A stretch of 50,166 nucleotides of DNA from contig NZ_CAMPGZ010000004.1 of the NCBI RefSeq assembly GCF_946885725.1, positions 1 to 50,166 on the forward strand. The letters are read 5' to 3'. The position numbers and the translations under genes were made by a program. The stretch is from an uncultured Nocardioides sp. (GTDB lineage Bacteria; Actinomycetota; Actinomycetes; Propionibacteriales; Nocardioidaceae). The notes below the pieces were generated by a model. The model searched no databases, was not told the origin of the DNA, and saw nothing but the letters and a program-made list of their open reading frames with translations. This document shows, piece after piece, positions 18,172 to 26,275 of this stretch. Position 1 is the first letter of the stretch; every line of letters begins with the position of its first letter.

Positions 18172-19640
18172 ACCTCGTGCAGAGCATCGACTGGCTGGCG
18201 ATCGGCGCACCGACGATCCTGGCCGTCGCCGCCGTCGTTGTGCTGCTCGTCGACGCGTTCCTGCCGACTCGCTTCCTCCCCGCGACGCTCACGCTGATGG
18301 CGGTGCTCGCGGCCGCCGTACCCACCTGGCTGCTGTGGGGCGACCCCGCCCGCGGCACGTTCTGCACCGGCGACGCGCTCGAGGGCCCGGAGCTGTGCTC
18401 GTTCTCCACCGACGCGTTCACGCTCGTGGTGTGGGGGATCGTGCTGTTCGGCACCGCCGTCGTCGCGCTGATCGGCACCGCCGCCGTCGTCGACGGCCGC
18501 ACACCCGCCGGGGAGTGGCACTTCCTGCTGCTCTGCTCGGCCGCGGGCGCGGTCACGCTCGCCGCGTCGCGCGACCTGATCACCCTGCTCGTCGCGCTCG
18601 AGGTCGTCTCGCTGCCGGCGTTCGGGCTCGTCGGGCTGCGCCGCGGCGACGTCCGCGCATCCGAGGCGTCGGTGAAGTTCTTCCTGGTCTCGGTGGTGTC
18701 CACGGCCGTGACGCTGATGGGCATCTCGCTGCTGTACGGCGTGACCGGGTCGGTGTTCCTCGACGGCATCGCCGCCGGAGTCGCGCGCGGCGACGAGCCG
18801 TGGTCGGTGCTCGTCGTCGGCGCCGTGCTGACCGTCGTCGGCCTGGCGTTCAAGGTGGCCGCGGTGCCGTTCCACATGTGGGTGCCCGACACCTACGTGG
18901 GCGCGCCGGTCGCGGTCGCGGCCTACCTGTCCGTGGTCTCCAAGGCCGCCGGCTTCGTCGGCCTGATGCTCGTTCTCGGCCGCGGCCTGGCCGGACTGGC
19001 GGACACCTGGGCGCCGGTGATGGCGGTGATGGCCGCGCTGACCATGACCGTCGGCAACGTGCTCGCACTGCGGCAGAAGCACGCGGTTCGGCTCCTCGCG
19101 TGGTCGTCGGTCGCGCAGGCCGGCTACATCCTGGTGCCGTTCGGTGCGGCCGCCGACGGCGACCTCGGGGCTGCGTTCGCGGGCTCGCTGGGGTACCTCG
19201 CGGTCTACGCGATCATCAACCTCACCGCCTTCGCCGTCGCCGCCGTGGTCGGCACGCGCTACCCCGCGCAGCAGCTGAGCGACTACCGCGGGCTGATCAA
19301 GGAGGAGCCGGGCGCCGGCTGGCCGCTGGCGTTCTCGCTCGTCGCGCTCGCTGGGCTGCCGCCCGGCGTGATCGGGCTGCTCGCAAAGGTGATCGTGTTC
19401 GACGCGGCCTCCGGCGTCACCTGGCTCGTCGTGGTGATGGCGATCAACGTCGCGATCGGCCTCGTCTACTACGCGGCCTGGCTGCGCGAGCTCTTCCGGC
19501 CTGCTGCCGAGTCCGGCGGTTCGGCGTACGACGTGCCGAACGGGGTCGGCGTCGCGATCGGCATGACCTTCGTGGCGGGCGTGGTCTTCTCGGTGCTGCC
19601 CGGCTGGCTGCTCGACCCGGTGATGACCTCGCTCGGATGA
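18168..19640 (+). CDS. nuoN: NADH-quinone oxidoreductase subunit N (antiporter-like)
   Basis: 490-aa antiporter-like subunit. LLVALEVVSLPAFGLVGL carries the conserved Glu. FKVAAVPFHMWVPDTYVGAP and YLSVVSKAAGF carry the two conserved Lys positions. The ATG at 18168 overlaps the nuoM stop; the long upstream reading in the same frame is a shadow of nuoM. It is the last complex I gene of the operon. Confidence 0.94.
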   Translation: MNLVQSIDWLAIGAPTILAVAAVVVLLVDAFLPTRFLPATLTLMAVLAAAVPTWLLWGDPARGTFCTGDALEGPELCSFSTDAFTLVVWGIVLFGTAVVALIGTAAVVDGRTPAGEWHFLLLCSAAGAVTLAASRDLITLLVALEVVSLPAFGLVGLRRGDVRASEASVKFFLVSVVSTAVTLMGISLLYGVTGSVFLDGIAAGVARGDEPWSVLVVGAVLTVVGLAFKVAAVPFHMWVPDTYVGAPVAVAAYLSVVSKAAGFVGLMLVLGRGLAGLADTWAPVMAVMAALTMTVGNVLALRQKHAVRLLAWSSVAQAGYILVPFGAAADGDLGAAFAGSLGYLAVYAIINLTAFAVAAVVGTRYPAQQLSDYRGLIKEEPGAGWPLAFSLVALAGLPPGVIGLLAKVIVFDAASGVTWLVVVMAINVAIGLVYYAAWLRELFRPAAESGGSAYDVPNGVGVAIGMTFVAGVVFSVLPGWLLDPVMTSLG

Positions 19641-19939
19641 GCGACGACGAGCGCTACCTCGTCGTCAAGGGCCGGCGCTGGCGGCGCCAGGATCCCTCGC
19701 TCCCTGAGGGCGTGGCCGAGCGATTGCTGTCGCACCTCGGCCGTGGCCGCTCCGGTGTCGCCGCCGCCCGCCGCTCGGGCGAGGACCAGGCGCCGTACCG
19801 ACGGCGCGTCGACCTCGCCAAGCACGGTCTCGGCGAGCGCGGCACGCCCTGGTGGGAGCAGTCCGACGCGGAGCGCGAACGTCGCTGGACCGAGGCGCTG
19901 CACGACCTCGACGCGCTCGACGATCAGGGGGAGGCCTGA
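19637..19939 (+). CDS. Small charged protein coupled to nuoN, function unknown
   Basis: 100-aa soluble, highly charged protein with no Cys and no membrane segment. The N-terminal part has a KGRRWRRQDPSLPEGVAERL block, and the middle has RRVDLAKHGLGERGTPWWEQ followed by an acidic/basic helical tail. From memory, similar short actinobacterial proteins exist and some are annotated as biopolymer transporter Tol, a name not supported by anything visible here. The ATG overlaps the nuoN stop as ATGA, so it is co-translated with the complex I operon. It could be an assembly or accessory factor, but that is only positional inference. Confidence 0.72.
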   Translation: MSDDERYLVVKGRRWRRQDPSLPEGVAERLLSHLGRGRSGVAAARRSGEDQAPYRRRVDLAKHGLGERGTPWWEQSDAERERRWTEALHDLDALDDQGEA

Positions 19940-19940
19940 C

Positions 19941-20999
19941 TCACCAGTCGCTCGGCACCTCGTCGCGAATCTCGTCGGGCGTCAGCGACGCCATCACCCG
20001 GCGGACCCCCGCCACGATCGTGCCGGCCGTGAACATGTCGTGCTCGGTGCGCTGCCGCTCGTCGCGGATCTCGTCGGCGAGCTTGCTCACCGAGGCGTCC
20101 GTCTCCCGCAGCTCGTCCGCGTCTGCGGTCTCACCGTCGACCGAGCGCAGGGTGCGGGCGAGGTCCTGCAGCGCGTGCGCCGCGTGCGGGCGCAGCCGCG
20201 GCCCCAGCGCCACCCGCTCACGGTCGGCGTGCTCCTGCTCGGTGACGAGCGCGGTGATGTCCTCGATCAGGTACGCGACCTGCTGCAGCGCGCGGGCCTG
20301 CTCGTAGTGCCGTTCGGCGGTCTGGCTCCAGCGCTTCGCGCGCCAGTTCGCGCGGCGGCTTTCGGTGGCGTGCGCGACGACGCGCTGCAGCTGCTCGGTG
20401 CCGGGACGGATGTCCTTGTGGCGCTCCGCCCACTGCTCCTTGGTCAGCCGGTCCTCGCTGAGCAGGCCCTCGGCGAGGTCGTCGAGCTGGTCGGCGAGGA
20501 TCTCACGCAGGTGCCTGATCGAGCTGGTCAGCGGGTTCAGCGCCAGCGGCGGCAGGAGTGCGTTCAGCGTGATGCCCACCGCCGCGCCCAGGGCGGCCAG
20601 CCCCGCGTATGCCGTCGCCATCGCGAGGGGGTCGTCCTGCCCGATGATCAGCACGAACAAGCCGGAGACCGGGGCGTACGACGCCTGGGCGCCGAACACC
20701 TGCCAGCCCGTCGCGAGGCTGCCGATCAGCACCACCAGCACGATGTCGAGCGCTGCCGGCAGGTCGGTGGTGAGCATCACCCCGACCGCGATGGCCGCGC
20801 CGATGGCGATGCTGACCACCGCCTGCAGCGAGCTCCGCAGCGACCCGGCCACCGTGGACGACACCGCGATGACCGCACCGAGCGGGGCGTAGTACGGGTA
20901 GGCGTCGGCGACCCCGCCCAGGGGTAGCACCAGCACCCACGCCAGCCCGGCCGCCACCGCCGCCTTGAGCGACTGCGCCGAGAACGCACGCCAAGTCAC
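19941..20999 (-). CDS. FUSC/aromatic-acid-exporter-like membrane protein
   Basis: 352-aa inner-membrane protein. The first ~165 residues hold about five or six hydrophobic helices (AVAAGLAWVLVLPL, YYAPLGAVIAVSSTVAGSL, IAIGAAIAVGVMLTT and others). The rest is a long, charged, helical cytoplasmic region. This half-size layout resembles the FUSC/ArAE family (YccS- and AaeB-like), often linked to efflux of small organic acids, but the substrate is unknown. GTG start at 20999. It converges with the nuo operon, with a single base between the stops. Confidence 0.72.
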   Translation of the reverse strand: MTWRAFSAQSLKAAVAAGLAWVLVLPLGGVADAYPYYAPLGAVIAVSSTVAGSLRSSLQAVVSIAIGAAIAVGVMLTTDLPAALDIVLVVLIGSLATGWQVFGAQASYAPVSGLFVLIIGQDDPLAMATAYAGLAALGAAVGITLNALLPPLALNPLTSSIRHLREILADQLDDLAEGLLSEDRLTKEQWAERHKDIRPGTEQLQRVVAHATESRRANWRAKRWSQTAERHYEQARALQQVAYLIEDITALVTEQEHADRERVALGPRLRPHAAHALQDLARTLRSVDGETADADELRETDASVSKLADEIRDERQRTEHDMFTAGTIVAGVRRVMASLTPDEIRDEVPSDW

Positions 21000-21184
21000 A
21001 TGCCCCTCCTCGTCCTCCCGGAAGGCGGTTACCCGTTCCGGCGTGCGGACACGCCTCGCAGCCCTGCCGGGCTGGCATGCTCGGGAGGCTGAGCACGATC
21101 AAGCGGACCTGACTCAGCCTGGGCCTACCGCACCAGGCGGCGGCCGCCGTCAGCGGTCACCAGCCGTCCCCGACCGGACAAGCA

Positions 21185-21229
21185 AGAAGGACCCCCGATC
21201 TGGGAAAGTCCCAGGTCAGAGGCCCTTCT
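21185..21229 (-). terminator. Hairpin downstream of tRNA-Tyr
   Basis: Read on the minus strand just after the tRNA 3' end, AGAAGG pairs with CCTTCT (outer stem) and CTGGGA with TCCCAG (inner stem, 3-nt loop). A short T-containing tail follows. Its position 5 bp past the CCA end fits the transcription terminator of the tRNA gene. Confidence 0.6.
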
Positions 21230-21233
21230 ACGC

Positions 21234-21319
21234 TGGTGGCAGGTGCAGGATTCGAACCTGCGTAGGCGTAAGCCGACGGATTTACAGTCCGCTCCCATTG
21301 GCCGCTCGGGCAACCTGCC
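21234..21319 (-). tRNA. tRNA-Tyr (anticodon GTA)
   Basis: On the minus strand the sequence starts GGCAGGTTGCCCGAGCGGCC, has the anticodon stem-loop GCGGACTGTAAATCCG (anticodon GTA), a long class II variable arm (TCGGCTTACGCCTA region), the T-loop GGTTCGAATCC, and ends CCTGCCACCA with CCA encoded (21234-21236). The 7-bp acceptor stem pairs GGCAGGT with ACCTGCC. Long variable arm plus GTA is diagnostic for bacterial tRNA-Tyr. Confidence 0.95.
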
Positions 21320-21405
21320 GGGTCAGCCCCGGGTTGGTGCCCGGCGCAGCGACACGAAAGAATAGCGCAGCCCGCTCGCCGCACTAAATCAAGGGGAATG
21401 CCGCC

Positions 21406-21897
21406 GTGGCCGACTCGTCGTTCGACATCGTCAGCAAGCTCGACCAGCAGGAGATCGACAACGCGATCAACCAGGCGCAGCGGGAGATCGCGCAGCGGTT
21501 CGACTTCAAGAACACGGGCGCGACGATCCAGCGGTCGGGCGAGAACGCCGTCGAGATCTCGGCCAATGCCGACGACCGGGCGACCGCGGTGCTCGACGTC
21601 TTCAAGGACAAGCTGATCAAGCGCAACCAGTCGCTGAAGATCCTCGAGGCGGGCGAGCCGCGGCAGTCGGGTCGCGAGTCGAAGATCACCGTCGGGCTCA
21701 AGGAGGGCATCAGCCAGGAGAACGCCAAGAAGGTCTCCAAGCTGATCCGCGACGAGGGCCCCAAGGGCGTCAAGGTGCAGGTCCAGGGCGACGAGCTGCG
21801 CGTGTCGTCGAAGAAGCGCGACGACCTGCAGGCCGTGATCGCGCTGGTGAAGGCGCAGGACTACGACTTCGCGGTCCAGTTCACCAACTACCGCTGA
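21406..21897 (+). CDS. YajQ-family nucleotide-binding protein
   Basis: 163-aa small soluble protein of the YajQ/UPF0234 family. The N-terminus [20 protein letters not shown], the central [13 protein letters not shown] and the C-terminus [23 protein letters not shown] are all characteristic. Members bind nucleotides, and some bind cyclic di-GMP. The physiological role in actinomycetes is unclear. The GTG start has AAGGGGAATG just upstream. It stands alone between tRNA-Tyr and the nrd leader. Confidence 0.93.
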   Translation: MADSSFDIVSKLDQQEIDNAINQAQREIAQRFDFKNTGATIQRSGENAVEISANADDRATAVLDVFKDKLIKRNQSLKILEAGEPRQSGRESKITVGLKEGISQENAKKVSKLIRDEGPKGVKVQVQGDELRVSSKKRDDLQAVIALVKAQDYDFAVQFTNYR

Positions 21898-22005
21898 GCC
21901 AGCCTCCTCACCAGGCGATCGGCGCGCCGAGGAACAGCACGAACGCCGACCACGTCGCGGAAGGCCCGACCCTCCATCTCGGACGCATCGGCGCGCGACA
22001 CGCCG

Positions 22006-22053
22006 CCCCCACATGTGGTCCCAGATTCGCAGTGGAGTCCCACATATGGTGTG
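22006..22053. promoter_or_regulatory. Candidate pair of NrdR boxes upstream of nrdAB
   Basis: Two 16-bp palindromic sites lie before the riboswitch: one centred at 22013/22014 (core CCACATGTGG) and one at 22045/22046 (core CACATATGGTG). Their centres are 32 bp apart, about three helical turns, which is the usual spacing of paired NrdR boxes in front of ribonucleotide reductase operons. The first core is a perfect 10-bp palindrome; the second is imperfect. NrdR binding is inferred from position, spacing and general likeness to the box. Confidence 0.5.
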
Positions 22054-22055
22054 CC

Positions 22056-22264
22056 GTGCAGCTGGTTCGGCGTCCCCTCCAGAGACGTCGAGGCAAGAGG
22101 GAACCCGGTGTGAGTCCGGGACTGCCCCGCAGCGGTGAGTGGGAACGAACTCCGTCATTCAGCACTGGATCGGAAGATCTGGGAAGCGACGGTCAGTAGG
22201 GGTCGAGACTGCCAAGAGATTGGCAACGCGACGTGCCCACGAGTCCGAAGACCTGCCAGCGCAC
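22056..22264 (+). ncRNA. Cobalamin (B12) riboswitch controlling nrdAB
   Basis: The leader contains the conserved cobalamin-aptamer core GAGGGAACCCGGTGTGAGTC followed by CGGGACTGCCCCGC (22096-22130), and the B12-box-like GAGTCCGAAGACCTGCC (22241-22257). The outer P1 stem can be drawn from GTGC plus GCTGG (22056-22065) with CCAGCGCAC (22256-22264). It lies about 150 nt upstream of the nrdA start. A B12 riboswitch that represses class Ia RNR when the B12-dependent class II enzyme can work is documented in Streptomyces, and this arrangement matches. Confidence 0.92.
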
Positions 22265-22412
22265 CTCGCCCGTCGGGCGGGGTGGTCCGAGGCCTCGTGG
22301 GACGGCCGACGGCACGTACAACGGTCCGACGGCATGGCAGCCTCGACCGGGCGTACCTCCGTCTCTCCCCGCGACCCCGGACCTCAGGGATCGATCTCGC
22401 GAGGAGAGAGAC

Positions 22413-24797
22413 GTGACGATCACGGAAGCACCAGGGCGGACCTCGATGCAGGTGCGCAAGCGGAACGGCGACAGCGAGCCGGTCGACGTCAACAAGATCG
22501 TGCGTGCGGTAGACCGGGTCAGCGCCGACCTGGCCGACGTGGACCCGATGCGGGTCGCGACCCGCACGATCAGCGGGCTGTACGACGGCGCCACGACCGC
22601 GGAGCTGGACCGGCTGTCGATCCAGACGGCTGCCGAGCTGATCGGCGAGGAGCCGCAGTACTCGCGGCTGGCCGCGCGGCTGCTGGCCGGCTACATCGAC
22701 AAGGAAGTCCGCAACCAGGGCGTCGCGTCGTTCAGCCAGTCGGTCGCCCTCGGCCACGCCGAAGGCCTGATCGGCGACGTGACCGCGGCATTCGTGAAGG
22801 ACAACGCCCGCAAGCTCGACTTCGCGATCGACGCGGAAGCCGATCGACGCTTCGAGTACTTCGGGCTCCGCACGGTCTATGACCGCTATCTACTTCGGCA
22901 CCCCAAGACCCGTCTGGTCGTTGAGACGCCGCAGTACTTCCTGCTCCGCGTCGCCTGCGGACTGGCGCAGAGCCCGGGTGAGGCGATCCGGTTCTACCGG
23001 CTGATGTCGTCGCTGGCGTACCTGCCCAGTAGCCCGACCCTGTTCAACTCCGGCACCCGGCACACCCAGATGTCGTCGTGCTACCTGGTCGACAGCCCGC
23101 GCGACGACCTCGACTCGATCTACTCCCGCTACAGCCAGGTCGCGAAGCTGTCGAAGTTCGCCGGCGGCATCGGCATCGCCTTCTCCCGGGTCCGCTCGCG
23201 GGGCGCGCTGATCCGCGGCACCAACGGCCAGTCCAACGGCATCGTGCCGTTCCTGCGCACCCTCGACTCGTCGGTCGCGGCGGTCAACCAGGGCGGTCGG
23301 CGCAAGGGAGCCGCGTGCGTCTACCTCGAACCGTGGCACCCGGACGTCGAGGAGTTCCTCGAGCTCCGTGACAACACCGGCGAGGACGCGCGTCGAACCC
23401 ACAACCTCAACCTCGCCAACTGGATCCCCGACGAGTTCATGCGCCGGGTCGAAGCGGACGCCGAGTGGTCGCTGATCGACCCCGACCAGGCCCCTGATCT
23501 TCCGGACCTCTGGGGCGACGCGTTCGACGCGGCGTACCGTCGCGCCGAGGAGGAGGGCCGCTACGTCCGCAGGGTCAAGGCCCGCGACCTCTACGGGAAG
23601 ATGATGCGCACCCTGGCGCAGACCGGAAACGGCTGGATGACGTTCAAGGACGCCGCCAACCGCACCTGCAACCAGACCAGCGAGACCCTCGGCGGTCCGA
23701 CGGTGCACCTGTCCAATCTCTGCACCGAGATCATCGAGGTCTCCTCCGACGGCGAGACCGCGGTGTGCAACCTGGGCTCGGTCAACCTCGCGCAGCACCT
23801 GACCGCCGACGGCATCGACTGGGACAAGCTCCGCCAGACCGTGCGTACGGCGGTGCCGCTCCTGGACCGCGTCATCGACATCAACTTTTACCCGAGCGAC
23901 GAGGCCGCGGCGTCGAACCCGCGCTGGCGGCCGATCGGGCTCGGGCTGATGGGCCTGCAGGACGCGTTCTTCGCGCTGCGCATGCCGTTCGACTCGCCGG
24001 AGGCCATCGAGCTGTCGACGCGGATCCAGGAGGAGGTCTACCTGACCGCCCTCGAGGTGTCGTGCGACCTGGCCCGCCGACACGGACCGCACCCGTCGTA
24101 CGCAGAGACCCGGGCTGCGCGCGGCGACCTACAGCCGGATCTGTGGGGCGTGGCGCCCACGCAGACCGAGCGCTGGACGGCGCTGCGCGCTGACGTCGCC
24201 GAGCACGGGCTGCGCAACTCGCTGCTGGTCGCGATCGCACCGACGGCGACGATCGCCTCGATCGCCGGCTGCTACGAGTGCATCGAGCCGCAGGTGTCGA
24301 ACCTGTTCAAGCGCGAGACCTTGTCCGGCGAGTTCCTGCAGGTCAACAACGCGCTGGTGCGCGAGCTCAAGGCGCTCGACCTCTGGACTCCCGAGGTGCG
24401 TGAGGCGATCAAGCGCGCCGAAGGCTCCGTGCAGGGCGTGTCCCAGCTCCCCGAGGACGTGCGGACCCTGTTCCGCACGGCGTGGGAACTGCCGCAGCGC
24501 GCGCTGATCGACATGGCGGCTGCGCGCGCGCCGTACGTCGACCAGAGCCAGTCGCTGAACCTGTTCATCGCCGGCCCGTCCATCGGGAAGCTCTCCTCGA
24601 TGTACCTGTATGCCTGGAAGTCCGGGCTGAAGACGACGTACTACCTGCGCTCCCGTCCCGCGACTCGCATCCAGCAGGCGACCACCTCGGTGGTCGAGCG
24701 CGTGGAGACCGCCCAGACAGTCCCCACCACGATCTCGGACGACGAGGCGCTCGCCTGCTCGCTCGAGAACCCCGAGAACTGCGAGGCCTGCCAGTGA
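22413..24797 (+). CDS. nrdA: Class Ia ribonucleoside-diphosphate reductase, alpha subunit
   Basis: 794-aa large subunit, reducing ribonucleotides to deoxyribonucleotides. It opens with an ATP-cone (about residues 10-100; MQVRKRNGDSEPVDVNKIVR). Active-site features include SSCYLVDS (redox Cys), SNLCTEIIE (thiyl-radical Cys with its Asn and Glu neighbours), CNLGSVNLAQ (second redox Cys) and the C-terminal CSLENPENCEAC dithiol. The GTG start at 22413 has GAGGAG 6 nt upstream; the frame is open into the riboswitch but that part is not coding. It is translationally coupled to nrdB (GTGA) and sits under the B12 riboswitch and candidate NrdR boxes. Confidence 0.95.
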   Translation: MTITEAPGRTSMQVRKRNGDSEPVDVNKIVRAVDRVSADLADVDPMRVATRTISGLYDGATTAELDRLSIQTAAELIGEEPQYSRLAARLLAGYIDKEVRNQGVASFSQSVALGHAEGLIGDVTAAFVKDNARKLDFAIDAEADRRFEYFGLRTVYDRYLLRHPKTRLVVETPQYFLLRVACGLAQSPGEAIRFYRLMSSLAYLPSSPTLFNSGTRHTQMSSCYLVDSPRDDLDSIYSRYSQVAKLSKFAGGIGIAFSRVRSRGALIRGTNGQSNGIVPFLRTLDSSVAAVNQGGRRKGAACVYLEPWHPDVEEFLELRDNTGEDARRTHNLNLANWIPDEFMRRVEADAEWSLIDPDQAPDLPDLWGDAFDAAYRRAEEEGRYVRRVKARDLYGKMMRTLAQTGNGWMTFKDAANRTCNQTSETLGGPTVHLSNLCTEIIEVSSDGETAVCNLGSVNLAQHLTADGIDWDKLRQTVRTAVPLLDRVIDINFYPSDEAAASNPRWRPIGLGLMGLQDAFFALRMPFDSPEAIELSTRIQEEVYLTALEVSCDLARRHGPHPSYAETRAARGDLQPDLWGVAPTQTERWTALRADVAEHGLRNSLLVAIAPTATIASIAGCYECIEPQVSNLFKRETLSGEFLQVNNALVRELKALDLWTPEVREAIKRAEGSVQGVSQLPEDVRTLFRTAWELPQRALIDMAAARAPYVDQSQSLNLFIAGPSIGKLSSMYLYAWKSGLKTTYYLRSRPATRIQQATTSVVERVETAQTVPTTISDDEALACSLENPENCEACQ

Positions 24798-25816
24798 CCA
24801 TCAGGCACGAAGACACGAAGATGCTGCTCGACCCGGGCATGAACCTGACCCTGCGGCCGATGCGCTACCCGCACTTCTACGACCGCTACCGCGACGCCAT
24901 CAAGAACACCTGGACCGTCGAGGAGGTCGACCTGCACTCCGACCTCAAGGACCTCCAGCGACTGACCGAGGCGGAACGGCATCTGGTCTCCCGGCTGGTC
25001 GCGTTCTTCGCCACCGGCGACACGATCGTCGCGAACAACCTGGTGCTGAACCTCTACCAGCACATCAACTCCCCCGAAGCGCGGCTCTACTTGTCTCGCC
25101 AGCTGTTCGAGGAGGCGGTGCACGTGCAGTTCTACCTGACTCTGCTCGACACCTACGTTCCCGACGAGGCCGAGCGACACGAGGCGTTCGCGGCCGTCGA
25201 CAACATCCCGTCCATCAAGGCCAAGGCCGACTTCTGCTTCCAGTGGATCGACTCGGTCTTCGAGCTCGATGCGTTGGAGACCGAGGAGCACCGACGAAAG
25301 TTCCTGCTCAACCTCATCTGCTTCGCCGCAGTGATCGAGGGGCTCTTCTTCTACGGCGCGTTCGCCTACGTCTACTTCTTGCGCTCGCGCGGCCTGCTCA
25401 ACGGCCTCGCGTCAGGGACGAACTGGGTGTTCCGCGACGAGTCGATGCACATGGCGTTCGCTTTCGACGTGGTCGACACCGTCCGTGCCGAGGAGCCCGA
25501 GCTGTTCGACGCCGACATGGCGGCACAGGTCCGGCAGATGCTGATCGACGGCGTCGACGCCGAGGCGCAGTTCGCCGAGGACCTCCTCGGCGGAGGTGTC
25601 GCCGGGCTTTCGACCGCCGACATGCGGTCCTACCTCGAGTACGTCGCCGACCGGCGGATGGAGCGCCTCGACCTCCCGCCGATCTACGGCTCGGCGAACC
25701 CCCTCGCGTTCATGGAGCTCCAAGACGTCCAAGAGCTCTCCAACTTCTTCGAGCGCAAGGTCTCGGCCTACCAGGTCGGTGTGTCCGGCTCGGTCGGCTT
25801 CGACGAGGACTTCTGA
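24794..25816 (+). CDS. nrdB: Class Ia ribonucleoside-diphosphate reductase, beta subunit
   Basis: 340-aa radical-generating subunit. The di-iron ligands are visible as Asp76, Glu107 and His110 (FEEAVHVQFY), and Glu and His in FRDESMHMAF. Tyr114, seven residues after Glu107, sits where the class Ia tyrosyl radical is formed, so this looks like a canonical Fe/Tyr enzyme rather than a Tyr-less variant. The GTG start overlaps the nrdA stop. Streptomyces has a third gene, nrdS, here; this window has none. A strong hairpin follows the stop. Confidence 0.95.
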   Translation: MTIRHEDTKMLLDPGMNLTLRPMRYPHFYDRYRDAIKNTWTVEEVDLHSDLKDLQRLTEAERHLVSRLVAFFATGDTIVANNLVLNLYQHINSPEARLYLSRQLFEEAVHVQFYLTLLDTYVPDEAERHEAFAAVDNIPSIKAKADFCFQWIDSVFELDALETEEHRRKFLLNLICFAAVIEGLFFYGAFAYVYFLRSRGLLNGLASGTNWVFRDESMHMAFAFDVVDTVRAEEPELFDADMAAQVRQMLIDGVDAEAQFAEDLLGGGVAGLSTADMRSYLEYVADRRMERLDLPPIYGSANPLAFMELQDVQELSNFFERKVSAYQVGVSGSVGFDEDF

Positions 25817-25821
25817 TCTGG

Positions 25822-25861
25822 CGACGGGTTGGTCGATAACAACACATCGGCCAACCCGTCG
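25822..25861 (+). terminator. Terminator-like hairpin after nrdB
   Basis: CGACGGGTTGG (25822-25832) pairs perfectly with CCAACCCGTCG (25851-25861). The stem extends inward through a G-T wobble and CGAT/ATCG to 16 bp with an 8-nt loop. It starts 5 bp after the nrdB stop. No T-tract follows. Confidence 0.7.
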
Positions 25862-26160
25862 GGAACTCCAGGACCTTCCCAGATCGGGATCGCGGGCGTC
25901 GTGACCTGTGACGGAGATGTCGTCACGCCGGCTGTGGCGAGGCCTGGCCGCGGTTGGACTGCCCGCAGGGGTAGCGACCTGTCTTGTGCCGTAGCGCGGC
26001 TCGGCGCCAACCCCCGCGCCGTCTCGCTGCCTGTTGGCGACTCCCACGACATCTCGGCGCGCTCGGCGGCCCGTGCCCGTACGTGGTGACCATCAGATGC
26101 GGCCGCGACCCCCGGAACTCAACCGAGAGAGTGATCTGAGGCGGCTCCTCATGTCCAGCG
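25862..26160. other. Non-coding stretch between nrdB and the MFS gene
   Basis: About 300 bp without a convincing gene. Short open frames exist on both strands, but their translations are rich in Arg, Ala and Ser with no fold or start signal. A GTGAC/GTCAC inverted repeat lies around 25900-25925. The stretch marks the change from the housekeeping half of the window to the catabolic half. Confidence 0.4.
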
Positions 26161-26166
26161 GACGCC

Positions 26167-26225
26167 TTGACATGGTATTGATCGGACGATACGTTCCGTG
26201 TGATCCAAACCATACGGTCTGTTCC
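26167..26225 (+). promoter_or_regulatory. Sigma-70-like promoter and possible operator for the MFS gene
   Basis: TTGACA (26167-26172) and TACGTT (26190-26195) are spaced by exactly 17 bp, a good -35 with a weak TAnnnT -10. Immediately downstream, CCAAACCATAC (26205-26215) and TCTGTTCC (26218-26225) resemble sequences in the PadR/ligase divergent promoter (CCAACCATAC and TCTGTTCC on the minus strand, 28475-28503). This suggests a shared regulator. Confidence 0.5.
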
Positions 26226-26275
26226 ATAGGAAGTGTCGACGGATCGTGCAACTCTTCGCGAAGGGACACCTGCAC

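Noticed and set aside
21908..22165. Minus-strand frame ending SAFVLFLGAPIAW in the nrd leader
   Set aside because: It crosses the NrdR boxes and riboswitch start, has no start signal, and only its last ~15 residues look hydrophobic. At most a gene remnant; not supportable.
22139..22882. Open frames running through the cobalamin riboswitch into nrdA
   Set aside because: The RNA structure explains the conserved sequence, and a strong ribosome-binding site marks the nrdA start at 22413.
21234..25816. tRNA-Tyr as an attachment site for a genomic island
   Set aside because: No integrase nearby and no obvious second copy of the tRNA 3' end in the window; the neighbouring yajQ and nrd genes are housekeeping.
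25829..26089. 86-codon plus-strand frame after nrdB
   Set aside because: Begins inside the nrdB terminator hairpin, with no ribosome-binding site and no protein-like pattern.
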